Origin: Candidatus Zhuqueibacterota bacterium
GTDB taxonomy: Bacteria > Zhuqueibacterota > Zhuqueibacteria > Residuimicrobiales > Residuimicrobiaceae
Assembly: GCA_963169875.1 (NCBI GenBank)
Contig: CAUJEL010000146.1
Location: forward strand, 1-34,321
Reading direction: 5' to 3'
DNA: 34,321 nt
In this document: one piece after another, positions 7,630 to 15,134 of the stretch
Numbering within the stretch: the stretch's first letter is position 1
Layout of the letters: every line of letters starts with the position of its first letter
Made by a program: the position numbers and the translations under genes
The notes under the pieces: model-generated
The model's database searches: none
The model's input: only the letters and a program-made list of their open reading frames with translations
Told to the model about the DNA's origin: nothing

Positions 7630-8628
7630 ATGGATGTTCGCAGCAACCAGGATATGCAGGCGGTACAGCAACTCAAACGGGCCCACGAAGCCATCAGCGA
7701 AGAAATCGGCAAGATCATTGTCGGTCAGCAGCAGGTCATCGATGAACTGCTCATCTCCCTGCTGGCGCGCGGTCACTGCCTCCTCGTCGGCGTGCCCGGC
7801 CTGGCCAAGACCCTGCTGATCAGCACGCTCGCCCGCGTGCTCGACCTGCAGTTCAAACGCATCCAGTTCACGCCCGATCTTATGCCCTCGGATATCACCG
7901 GCACCGAGGTCATCGAGGAAGAACCCGGCTCCGGCCGCAAAGCCTTCAAATATGTCAAAGGCCCCATCTTCGCCAACATCGTCCTGGCCGATGAGATCAA
8001 CCGCACGCCGCCCAAGACCCAGTCAGCCCTGCTGCAGGCGATGCAGGAGCATGAAGTCTCGGCCGCCGGCACCACCTACAAGCTCGACGAGCCTTTTTTC
8101 GTACTCGCCACCCAGAATCCCATCGAACAGGAGGGCACCTACCCCCTGCCGGAAGCGCAACTGGACCGCTTCATGTTCAACCTCTGGGTCGATTATCCCA
8201 GCGAAAGCGAGGAAGAGCAGATCGTCCGCACCACCACCAGCGCTTACCACGCCAATCTGCGCATTCTGCTCAAGGCAGGGGATATCATCGCCCTGCAGGA
8301 CCTGGTGCGCCGCGTGCCGGTGGCGGACAATGTCATCTCCTATGCCGTTAAACTGGTGCGCAGGACGCGTCCGGCGGATGCCACGGCCCCGGATTTCATC
8401 AAGGAATGGATCACCTGGGGTGCGGGTCCGCGCGCGTCGCAGTATCTGATCCTCGGCGCTAAAACCCGCGCCGTTCTCGACGGCCGCCCAACACCCGATA
8501 TCGACGATGTCAGGGCCATTGCCAAACCAGTGCTGCGACACCGCCTGGTCACCAACTTTAACGCCGAAGCGGAAGGCATCAATTCATCCCAAATCGTCGA
8601 CCGGCTGACAACCGGGCTGGAGCTGTAA
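7630..8628 (+). CDS. MoxR family AAA+ ATPase
   Basis: This 332-residue cytosolic AAA+ ATPase belongs to the MoxR/RavA group, chaperone-like ATPases that usually act on partners with von Willebrand A domains. Walker A is GVPGLAKT (54-61), Walker B is in VLADEINR (118-125), sensor 1 is in ATQNP (160-164) and the arginine finger is in LDRF (178-181). ATG at 7630 has GGAGG at 7621-7625. The gene ends 3 bp before a DUF58 gene, the usual MoxR partner. Normally such clusters continue with BatA/BatB-type membrane vWA proteins, but here a histidine kinase follows. It is intact; the cellular target is not evident from the sequence. Confidence 0.95.
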   Translation: MDVRSNQDMQAVQQLKRAHEAISEEIGKIIVGQQQVIDELLISLLARGHCLLVGVPGLAKTLLISTLARVLDLQFKRIQFTPDLMPSDITGTEVIEEEPGSGRKAFKYVKGPIFANIVLADEINRTPPKTQSALLQAMQEHEVSAAGTTYKLDEPFFVLATQNPIEQEGTYPLPEAQLDRFMFNLWVDYPSESEEEQIVRTTTSAYHANLRILLKAGDIIALQDLVRRVPVADNVISYAVKLVRRTRPADATAPDFIKEWITWGAGPRASQYLILGAKTRAVLDGRPTPDIDDVRAIAKPVLRHRLVTNFNAEAEGINSSQIVDRLTTGLEL

Positions 8629-8631
8629 TCC

Positions 8632-9540
8632 ATGGCCGGCGCGGCTCAAGATTACCGTCACTTTCTGCAACCCGCCACTGTCTCCAAACTGACCAACCTC
8701 GACCTCATCGCCCGGCTGGTGGTGGAGGGATTTATCACCGGATTGCATCGCAGCCCCTATCACGGTTTCAGCGTTGAATTCGCCGAACACCGTCCCTACA
8801 ACCCCGGCGACGATATCCGCCACATCGACTGGAAGGTGTACGCCAAGACGCACCGTTTTTACCGCAAGGAGTATCAGGAGGAGACCAATCTCAAGGCCTG
8901 GCTGCTGGTTGATGCCTCGGGATCCATGGGATTCACTTCCCACACCCTCAGCAAGCTGCAATATGCCACCTATCTATCCGCTTCGCTGGCCTATCTGATG
9001 ATGCATCAGCGCGATGCGGTCGGCTTGGTGACCTTTGATGATAAAATCCGCCGTTATCTGCCGCCGCGGTCGGTGATGAGCTATTTGAATGTGCTGCTGC
9101 AGGAACTGGAGAATACGGAGAGCACATCGCAGACCCAGATCGCGCCGACGCTGCACCAGATGGCCGATCGCATCCATCGCCGCGGCCTCATCATGATTTT
9201 TAGCGACCTCCTCGACGATCCCCAGGAGATCCTCTCCGGCCTCAAGCATTTTCGTCATAATAATCATGAGGTCATCGTCTTTCACATTTTGGATCCCTAT
9301 GAGCGTTTTTTCGATTTTAAAAAAGATGCCATTTTTGTCGATGTAGAGACCGGGGAAAAACTCGCCACGCAACCGTGGCAGATACGCGGTGAATATCGTC
9401 AACTGGTGGCCGGCCATATCGAGACCATCAAAAAACAGTGCCGCGAAAACCGCATCGATTATGTGCTCATGGACACCTCGGAATCCTTTGAACGGGCTCT
9501 GCTGCAGTATCTGGTCAAACGAAAACGCATTGGAGGTTAA
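8632..9540 (+). CDS. DUF58 domain protein with vWA-like fold
   Basis: The 302-residue protein carries the DUF58 signature RPYNPGDDIRHIDWKVYA (about residues 54-71). Next comes a vWA-type metal site DASGSMG (94-100), which keeps the DxSxS pattern, and later LIMIFSDLLDD. DUF58 proteins accompany MoxR ATPases and are thought to be their substrates or adaptors; the reaction is unknown. No membrane segment is seen, so it is probably cytosolic. The ATG at 8632 lies 3 bases after the moxR stop, so translation is likely coupled. The last codons contain GGAGGT, which serves as ribosome site for the kinase gene that follows. Length is normal for the family. Confidence 0.93.
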   Translation: MAGAAQDYRHFLQPATVSKLTNLDLIARLVVEGFITGLHRSPYHGFSVEFAEHRPYNPGDDIRHIDWKVYAKTHRFYRKEYQEETNLKAWLLVDASGSMGFTSHTLSKLQYATYLSASLAYLMMHQRDAVGLVTFDDKIRRYLPPRSVMSYLNVLLQELENTESTSQTQIAPTLHQMADRIHRRGLIMIFSDLLDDPQEILSGLKHFRHNNHEVIVFHILDPYERFFDFKKDAIFVDVETGEKLATQPWQIRGEYRQLVAGHIETIKKQCRENRIDYVLMDTSESFERALLQYLVKRKRIGG

Positions 9541-9547
9541 AACAGGC

Positions 9548-11107
9548 ATGCTCGCTTTCGGCCTGTGGTTGCTCATCGGCGGGATTATCCTGTTCGCGTT
9601 CATGGCTTTTGTACGGCAACGCACGGCGCGGCGCTCCCGGTTCCAGGCCCGGCTCACCCTGCTCTTCCTCCTCTTCATACTGATTCCCGTCATCAGCCTG
9701 ACCATCCTGATGAGTTATCTCCTGCTGCAGAGCAGTCAGATGCTGGAGCAGCCCGGCATGTCCGCGGCGCTGCAGCAATCACTGCAAGCGGTGCATGCCC
9801 AACTGGATCAGATGGGCGCGTCGCTGCTGAGCCGGCATCCAGATCTGTACGAGAAGACCCCGCAAGAGCTGCGACAGCTTGGCGTGCATCACGCAGGCGT
9901 ATTTCGCACAGGCCAGAACAAAGCACCGGGAAAGACGTGGAGCAGCGTGGACGGGAAAGCACCGCATTTTTCATTGCTCCCGGAGGAGATGGAGATGCGG
10001 CCGCACCAGGGCGTATGGGTGCCACAGGCGGATCCGCCGCTGTATGAGTACTATGATAAAAATGAGACGGGGATCACCTCTGCGGTGGCATTCATCGTGC
10101 CGCCCAATCTTGTGCAATCCCGGCAGGCGCTCGAACGCGCGTTGAACAGTTATGCCACCTTTGCATTGCTGCGCGAGTCGGTCATTGATCAGGGCTTGAT
10201 CTGGCTGGTGGCCCTGGTTCTGGTACTGATGCTGTCGTTGGCGGCGGTTTTCGTGGCCCGGCAGTTTTCGGACGAAATCAGCCAGCCCATTCGCGCGCTC
10301 GCTGAAGCGATGCGCCGCGTCGGCGAGGGCGAACTCGGCGCCCGCGTCACGGTCAAAGCCCGCGATGAGGTGGCGTTTCTGATCTCTTCATTTCATAACA
10401 TGGCCGATGCGCTCATCAGCAGCCGGGACAAACTGCAGCGCGCAGAACGGGCTGCAGCGTGGCGCGATGCCGCCAGGCAGGTCTCCCATGAAATCAAGAA
10501 TCCACTCACGCCCATTCAACTCTCCCTGCACCGCCTGAAAAAGCAACTCACGCCGCAGCAAGTCAAGCAGGAGGATATCCGCGAATCCCTGCGCATCATC
10601 GAAGAAGAAGTCGCCTCCATTGGCCGCATCGCTGGCACCTTTTCTGAATTCGCCCGCATGCCAGCCCTGGAACTGCAACCAGCAGACCCTGCCCGAGTTC
10701 TGCAGGAGGCGGTACAGCTCATCCGTGCAGAACATCCACAGGCAGAGGTGGATATCAAACTTGACAAGGAAATTCCGGAGATACCGCTGGATTGTGAGCA
10801 GTTGCGCCGCGCTTTGCATAATTTGCTGAAAAATGGCGTCGAAGCTTCGAGCAGTCCCGCCCGCCTTGAAATCGAATTGCGGAAATCGCCGGGACAGGGC
10901 ATTCTCTACCGCATCCGAGATCATGGGTGCGGCATGGACGAGAAAACCTTGCAACGGCTGCAGCAGCCCTATTTCACCACCAAAAAAGAGGGCACAGGCC
11001 TGGGATTGACCATAGCGCGCCGTATCATTCTGGAACATGGGGGAGAATTCAGGATGGAGAGCGAGGTGAACATCGGAACAACGGTGGAGATTCATTTGCG
11101 GGGGTAA
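9548..11107 (+). CDS. NtrY-like membrane sensor histidine kinase
   Basis: The 519-residue kinase has hydrophobic helices at about 3-22, 35-60 and 216-237. The stretch between the last two (about 61-215) is a sensor region probably outside the cytoplasmic membrane. A HAMP domain follows (about 238-290). The phospho-acceptor is His314 in QVSHEIKNPLTP. The ATP-binding domain has an N-box NLLKNGVEA (about 425-433), DHGCGM (458-463) and GTGLGL (482-487). The DHp sequence resembles NtrY. ATG at 9548 is preferred because GGAGGT lies 10 bases upstream, overlapping the DUF58 stop; the longer frame from 9389 only shadows the DUF58 gene. No response regulator is adjacent. The signal sensed is unknown. 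Confidence 0.92.
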   Translation: MLAFGLWLLIGGIILFAFMAFVRQRTARRSRFQARLTLLFLLFILIPVISLTILMSYLLLQSSQMLEQPGMSAALQQSLQAVHAQLDQMGASLLSRHPDLYEKTPQELRQLGVHHAGVFRTGQNKAPGKTWSSVDGKAPHFSLLPEEMEMRPHQGVWVPQADPPLYEYYDKNETGITSAVAFIVPPNLVQSRQALERALNSYATFALLRESVIDQGLIWLVALVLVLMLSLAAVFVARQFSDEISQPIRALAEAMRRVGEGELGARVTVKARDEVAFLISSFHNMADALISSRDKLQRAERAAAWRDAARQVSHEIKNPLTPIQLSLHRLKKQLTPQQVKQEDIRESLRIIEEEVASIGRIAGTFSEFARMPALELQPADPARVLQEAVQLIRAEHPQAEVDIKLDKEIPEIPLDCEQLRRALHNLLKNGVEASSSPARLEIELRKSPGQGILYRIRDHGCGMDEKTLQRLQQPYFTTKKEGTGLGLTIARRIILEHGGEFRMESEVNIGTTVEIHLRG

Positions 11108-11109
11108 CT

Positions 11110-11224
11110 GGCGGGCTCGCGTCCACCCCACCATGCTCTTGGGTTGACAAAGTCAGGATGGAATCATTTATCAGGATCTGCCAATAGATATGCTTTCCGG
11201 CGGGCTCGCGCCCACCCTGCCATG
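11110..11224. repeat. Two direct copies of a 26-bp GC-rich element
   Basis: Nearly identical 26-mers (ggcgggctcgcg, one variable base, ccaccc, two variable bases, ccatg) lie at 11110-11135 and 11199-11224, with 23 of 26 positions equal. The second contains the small palindrome GGGCTCGCGCCC. They fill the gap between two convergent genes. This is probably a third family of short dispersed repeat, and no terminator with a T-run was found. Confidence 0.6.
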
Positions 11225-11238
11225 AAACCAAAAGCTGG

Positions 11239-12357
11239 TCACGCCACGGACTCGTTGCGCTTTTCCTTCTCGCTGCAATTCATATAACCAATCACCTTGA
11301 TCCGGCATGGATACCCACCCTGTTGCACACTGCAATGTCCCCATAATCTGCAATGGATCGAACAGATCACTTTATTGTCCGCTTCGGAATCCGGTATCTC
11401 CGGCGTGGTAGAGATTGTGGTGCGGAAAGCCGGTGCGAGATACTTTTTCTGGAAAAAGAGGTGCTGGACGAGATGGCGGATATCTTCCGCGGCGCCGTGT
11501 TCCCGTCTGAGGATCAATTCGGGACGTCCCTCCTTGATGGCCAGGCGCAGGGCTTCGTCATAGTGGACGTGATGGAGATGATGAATATCCAGGCCAAGGA
11601 TATCATTTGCCGCGATGATAAGCGCCATGCCCTCTTCATAATCCTGGCGGGTTTCCAGCATATTCAGGACAACTTGGGGGCGGAACGCGGCAATTTCTTC
11701 TTCCCAGATGTCGATGGTGGGGTGCCCCAGCTGCGCGATCCGTTCAGTGAGGGCGCGCAAGGTCGGACCCGCGTTCAAATCCTGCAGGTCGAGATTGTCC
11801 TTCAGCACGTCATAGACTTCGGGCTGGGAGCGGAAGCGGCGGGTCAGGCGCCGGAAAAGGCCCAGCTTGATAAAGCTGTAACCATTCTGTATGGCCAGCG
11901 GTTCGGGGGTGATGACCACGACGCCGATGGGTGCAATGAGGAAATAGTCCAGTTCATTGAACGCGGTGCCTGCACCGATGTCGAGGAGCACATAATCCGC
12001 GTCGAGGCGGTTGAGGTGGCGGATGAGGCGGTATTTCATGTTAAAATTGATATTGGCCAGGCCCATGGCGTGGGAACTGCCCGAGAGCAGGTAGAGATTG
12101 GGCATGAAGGTGTCCAGGAGCAGGCGGTTGATATCGGGTTGGGTGCGAATGAGAAATTCACGAACGGTTGCCGGAGGGGATGGAATACCAAGGGCTTGAT
12201 GAAGATTGGCGCCGCCGAAATCGGCATCTACGACAACGGTTTTATGACCTTTCTGGGCGAGTGCGATGCCCATAGCGGCCGTCAACACCGTCTTGCCAAC
12301 GCCTCCTTTGCCGCCGGCGATGGCGATAATGAGGGGTTTTTCGGGTTTTGACTCGAT
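11239..12357 (-). CDS. MinD/ParA-like ATPase with a cysteine-rich tail and a probable AUC start
   Basis: A 372-residue ATPase of the MinD/ParA/FlhG class, which usually positions proteins or DNA on membranes or nucleoids. The deviant Walker A motif KGGVGKT (17-23), VVVDADFGGANLH (41-53) and YVLLDIGAGT are clear. The only canonical in-frame start is a GTG at 12288, inside the P-loop, which would remove the essential lysines. Upstream the frame stays open to a stop near 12398 with no ATG, GTG or TTG, but an ATC codon at 12355-12357 lies 6 bases after GGAGG (12364-12368). I therefore place the start there. The tail (332-361) has five cysteines and two histidines, suggesting a metal site. Its neighbours give no clue to the job; no flagellar gene is nearby. 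A one-base sequence error is the alternative. Confidence 0.8.
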   Translation of the reverse strand: MESKPEKPLIIAIAGGKGGVGKTVLTAAMGIALAQKGHKTVVVDADFGGANLHQALGIPSPPATVREFLIRTQPDINRLLLDTFMPNLYLLSGSSHAMGLANINFNMKYRLIRHLNRLDADYVLLDIGAGTAFNELDYFLIAPIGVVVITPEPLAIQNGYSFIKLGLFRRLTRRFRSQPEVYDVLKDNLDLQDLNAGPTLRALTERIAQLGHPTIDIWEEEIAAFRPQVVLNMLETRQDYEEGMALIIAANDILGLDIHHLHHVHYDEALRLAIKEGRPELILRREHGAAEDIRHLVQHLFFQKKYLAPAFRTTISTTPEIPDSEADNKVICSIHCRLWGHCSVQQGGYPCRIKVIGYMNCSEKEKRNESVA

Positions 12358-12463
12358 GATGCTCCTCCACCTGAATGCAAAACGTTGCCTGATCTGCTAA
12401 GCTGCTTGGGAGCGGAGATGAATGAGAGCGTCGACCGTTTGCCACAGGAACAGAGGCGTTACA

Positions 12464-12880
12464 CTAGCGGAACATGGCTTTAATGCTGCCCCAGGTCTGC
12501 CTGGCGGAGGAAATCTGTGGTGTCAGACACAGAATTTTGTCGTATTCGATCGAACTGCCGTCGAGCTGGATGAGTCTCAATTTGTAGTAAAAGTTGCGAT
12601 CCGTCTGCTTGAAAACGCTGTTATCTGTAAAGGCATAGGATTTTTCGCCGCTTTCATCGATCCTGGCCGTGACGTGACCGATGACCTCAAAGTCCTGATT
12701 GTTGAGACTGCGAAGGACTTGATAGCTGCGTAGATTGGTTTCAGCTGATACGACCCATTTCAATTCGACGCGATTGAATCCCGCTTCGCCTTGAAAGGTT
12801 GAGATGATGGCGCCGCCGAACAGCACCGATGTAAAAATCAACAGGGACACAGCTGCGATGAAGACAGGTTGCTTGAGCAT
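12464..12880 (-). CDS. Small secreted or membrane-anchored fibronectin-III-like protein
   Basis: The 138-residue protein has one N-terminal hydrophobic segment (about 5-25), either a signal peptide or an anchor. After it comes a single fibronectin type III-like beta domain: VELKWVVSAETNLRSYQVLRS, then FEVIGHV, YAFTDNSV and FYYKLRLIQLDG. Such domains are very common in surface proteins of FCB bacteria, usually near the C-terminus of larger proteins, so this one-domain form is short. ATG at 12880 has AGGAA about 7 bases upstream, and its own promoter lies 49-76 bases upstream. No type IX secretion tail is seen. The function is unknown; it stands alone between the ATPase gene and the divergently transcribed sigma factor gene. 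Confidence 0.8.
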   Translation of the reverse strand: MLKQPVFIAAVSLLIFTSVLFGGAIISTFQGEAGFNRVELKWVVSAETNLRSYQVLRSLNNQDFEVIGHVTARIDESGEKSYAFTDNSVFKQTDRNFYYKLRLIQLDGSSIEYDKILCLTPQISSARQTWGSIKAMFR

Positions 12881-12928
12881 GATAATTTCCTGCGTTCGAT
12901 GTCAAAAGTCACCGGACTAGTACAACTA

Positions 12929-12956
12929 AATATATCACTTTTATTGCCAAAGTCAA
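12929..12956 (-). promoter_or_regulatory. Sigma-70-type promoter of the FnIII-like gene
   Basis: On the minus strand TTGACT (12956-12951) and TATATT (12934-12929) are 16 bases apart. The two hexamers are the same as those before rlmN. The leader would be about 42 bases. Confidence 0.65.
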
Positions 12957-13018
12957 ATCATTTTTACCGTGCCCTGAAAAAATCAAGTTAAAACATGACT
13001 TGTTTTCAAAATCAATTA

Positions 13019-13047
13019 TTGACAAAAACCTTTCCTTTTAATATATT
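13019..13047 (+). promoter_or_regulatory. Sigma-70-type promoter of the primary sigma factor gene
   Basis: TTGACA (13019-13024) and TATATT (13042-13047) are exactly 17 bases apart in an AT-rich stretch. The predicted start near 13054 gives a leader of about 46 bases before the TTG start at 13100. Confidence 0.78.
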
Positions 13048-13099
13048 AGCCTTTTAGAGCCTATCAGGATCTCGGGATTTGCAAATCGGGGAGAAGTGT

Positions 13100-13960
13100 T
13101 TGGCGAGTGCCGGAATATCATATCCAAACGTAAACTCTGAAGATTCGCTCGATCGATACCTTCGCGAGATCAACGAAATACCTCTGCTGGACGCCAGTGA
13201 AGAGATTGATTTGGCAAAGCGTATTCGGATGGGGAGCCAGGATGCGCTGGAGTGTCTGACCAAAGCCAATCTGCGTTTCGTGGTGAGTGTGGCCAAGCAA
13301 TACCAGAATCAGGGGCTCTCGCTGGGGGATCTCATCAATGAAGGCAATCTCGGTTTAATCAAAGCCGCCACGAGATTCGACGAAAGCCGCGGCTTTAAAT
13401 TCATTTCCTACGCAGTCTGGTGGATCCGGCAATCCATCCTTCAGGCACTGGCAGAACAATCCCGCATCGTGCGCATCCCCCTGAATCGAATCGGGGCTCT
13501 CAACAAAATCGAAAAACTCTTCTCCGCTCTGGAACAGGAATTCGAGCGCGAACCCACCTCGGATGAACTGGCCGAGGAACTCGATATGAGCCCGGCGGAT
13601 ATTTCTGACCTCATGAGCAACACCAGTAAACAACTCTCCCTCGACGCTCCTATCGACGAGGAAGAGGAAAATAAGCTCATGGATGTCATTGAAGATTTCG
13701 AGATGCCGGCGCCGGACTCGCAACTGCAGACCGAATCGTTGCGCATCGAAATCGAGCGGGCTCTGGCAACCCTGGAAGAGCGGGAAGCGGAAGTTATTCG
13801 CCTTTATTTTGGCCTTTCCATGGAACATCCCCTCACCCTGGAGGAAATCGGCCAACGTTTCCAGTTGACGAGAGAACGCGTACGTCAGATCAAAGAAAAG
13901 GCGTTACGGCGCCTGCGCCATAACTCCCGCAGCAACCTGCTGCGCAAATATCTCGGTTAA
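13100..13960 (+). CDS. rpoD: RNA polymerase primary sigma factor, short FCB type
   Basis: The 286-residue sigma-70 factor contains region 1.2 ([15 protein letters not shown], about 16-30), region 2 with [15 protein letters not shown] and [15 protein letters not shown], region 3, and region 4.2 ([19 protein letters not shown], about 246-264). Region 1.1 and the long non-conserved insert are absent, and the length is that of the primary sigma factor of Bacteroidota and relatives. A TTG start at 13100 is chosen because GGGGAG lies 5 bases upstream; an upstream in-frame TTG at 13079 has no site. The near-identity of regions 2.4 and 4.2 to housekeeping sigma factors supports a primary role, but a second copy elsewhere in the genome cannot be excluded. 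Confidence 0.92.
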   Translation: MASAGISYPNVNSEDSLDRYLREINEIPLLDASEEIDLAKRIRMGSQDALECLTKANLRFVVSVAKQYQNQGLSLGDLINEGNLGLIKAATRFDESRGFKFISYAVWWIRQSILQALAEQSRIVRIPLNRIGALNKIEKLFSALEQEFEREPTSDELAEELDMSPADISDLMSNTSKQLSLDAPIDEEEENKLMDVIEDFEMPAPDSQLQTESLRIEIERALATLEEREAEVIRLYFGLSMEHPLTLEEIGQRFQLTRERVRQIKEKALRRLRHNSRSNLLRKYLG

Positions 13961-14012
13961 TTGATTATGTTTATGTATTTAAGCAAGTTACAGCAATGAC
14001 CTCACTTTTCTC

Positions 14013-14041
14013 TTGACAAATTAGTATTTCCTTCTTAAATT
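14013..14041 (+). promoter_or_regulatory. Probable promoter of the M23 peptidase gene
   Basis: TTGACA (14013-14018) is followed after 17 bases by TAAATT (14036-14041). The -35 is perfect, the -10 matches four of six positions. The leader would be about 100 bases. Confidence 0.5.
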
Positions 14042-14151
14042 TTAATAATTGCCTTCCTCATTATTTATTTTCTCCCAAAATTTCCACGAGGTTGGTTTGG
14101 CGTCAGTTAGAGGGTGGGAGTTAATTTTAACTAAGCTCAAAGGGAATAGAA

Positions 14152-15075
14152 ATGCGCAACAAACAGGTGAAGCTTCTCTATTTCTCTTTGGGGGGTACCG
14201 AGTTAAAAGAAATTAGTCTGGGCTGGAAAAGAATCGTTGGACTGGCTGCTCTGAGTGTATCGGTCATTCTTGTTTTGCTCTCTTTGACGATCGGCATTTT
14301 TTCCGAATTCATCAAAGACTGGCAAGTCTCACACCTGAGCCGCAGCAACAGCCGGTTGCAGAATATGCTCTCCGAGATGAACCGCAAGGTTCAACTCATC
14401 GAGTCCAAACTGCAAACCGTTGAAAAGCAGGATGACGATCTGCGAATTTTTGTCGATCTGCCAACCATCAACAACGATGTCAAAAAACTCGGTGTTGGCG
14501 GGCAGGCGATTGATGCAACGATCGACCTTGCCTATGGCTCCAGTGACGTGAACGAGCAGGCGTTTAAAATGAAAAGCATGCTCGAGAATCTTTCGCAACG
14601 GGCGGAGTTGGCTGTGGAAAGCCGGCAGGAAATCATGCAACAATACTATGATAACCTGCGCAAGCTGAAACAGACCCCTTCAATAAGGCCGGTTGGCGAA
14701 GGAAGAGTTACGGATAAATTTGGCTATCGTCTTGATCCTTTCATCGATCGTTTCAAGCATCACGATGGTGTCGATTTTTCTGCCCCCCGCGGCACCGATG
14801 TGTATGCAGTAGCAGATGGCAAAGTTATGGAAGTGGTGACGCGTTACCGGCCGAATCAAGACTATGGAAAATATGTGCTCATCGACCATGGTTTCGGCCG
14901 CAAAACCCGCTATGCCCATCTGGAGACAACCCTTGTCAAAGAGGGACAAACGGTCACGCGTTACACGGTAGTCGGCAAAGTCGGCGATACCGGGCGGTCC
15001 ACAGGACCTCATCTTCATTATGAAGTGCTCGTTGACAACAAACCTGTCGACCCGTTCAACTACATCCTGGACTAG
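14152..15075 (+). CDS. M23 family zinc peptidase, membrane-anchored
   Basis: The 307-residue protein has an N-terminal cytoplasmic stub, one membrane helix (about 28-50), a coiled-coil-like region (about 55-100) and a C-terminal LytM/M23 domain (about 185-307). Zinc and catalytic residues are visible as HHDGVD (His204, Asp208), a YAHL histidine (256) and HLHYE (287-291). Such proteins cut peptide cross-links of peptidoglycan, or activate amidases when a metal ligand is lost; here the ligands are kept, so direct hydrolysis is likely. The layout resembles NlpD/MepM-like and MreB-associated envelope peptidases of FCB bacteria. ATG at 14152 has AGGGA upstream. A strong terminator follows the stop. 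Confidence 0.92.
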   Translation: MRNKQVKLLYFSLGGTELKEISLGWKRIVGLAALSVSVILVLLSLTIGIFSEFIKDWQVSHLSRSNSRLQNMLSEMNRKVQLIESKLQTVEKQDDDLRIFVDLPTINNDVKKLGVGGQAIDATIDLAYGSSDVNEQAFKMKSMLENLSQRAELAVESRQEIMQQYYDNLRKLKQTPSIRPVGEGRVTDKFGYRLDPFIDRFKHHDGVDFSAPRGTDVYAVADGKVMEVVTRYRPNQDYGKYVLIDHGFGRKTRYAHLETTLVKEGQTVTRYTVVGKVGDTGRSTGPHLHYEVLVDNKPVDPFNYILD

Positions 15076-15092
15076 TGTCTTTTTGTTATTTG

Positions 15093-15122
15093 AGCCTGTC
15101 AATCTGGACAGGCTTTTTTTTT
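15093..15122 (+). terminator. Rho-independent terminator after the M23 peptidase gene
   Basis: An 8-bp stem AGCCTGTC/GACAGGCT (15093-15100 with 15107-15114) and a 6-base loop are followed by a run of nine T residues (15114-15122). The next gene begins 12 bases later, so it needs its own or read-through transcription. Confidence 0.88.
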
Positions 15123-15134
15123 GCCTGGAGCCCT

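Noticed and set aside
9389-9547. Longer start for the histidine kinase
   Set aside because: The extra 53 residues only overlap the end of the DUF58 gene in another frame; the ATG at 9548 has a good ribosome site.
11353-12351. 332-codon plus-strand frame opposite the MinD-like gene
   Set aside because: It mirrors the ATPase gene; the minus-strand product has clear Walker motifs, while this one has none.
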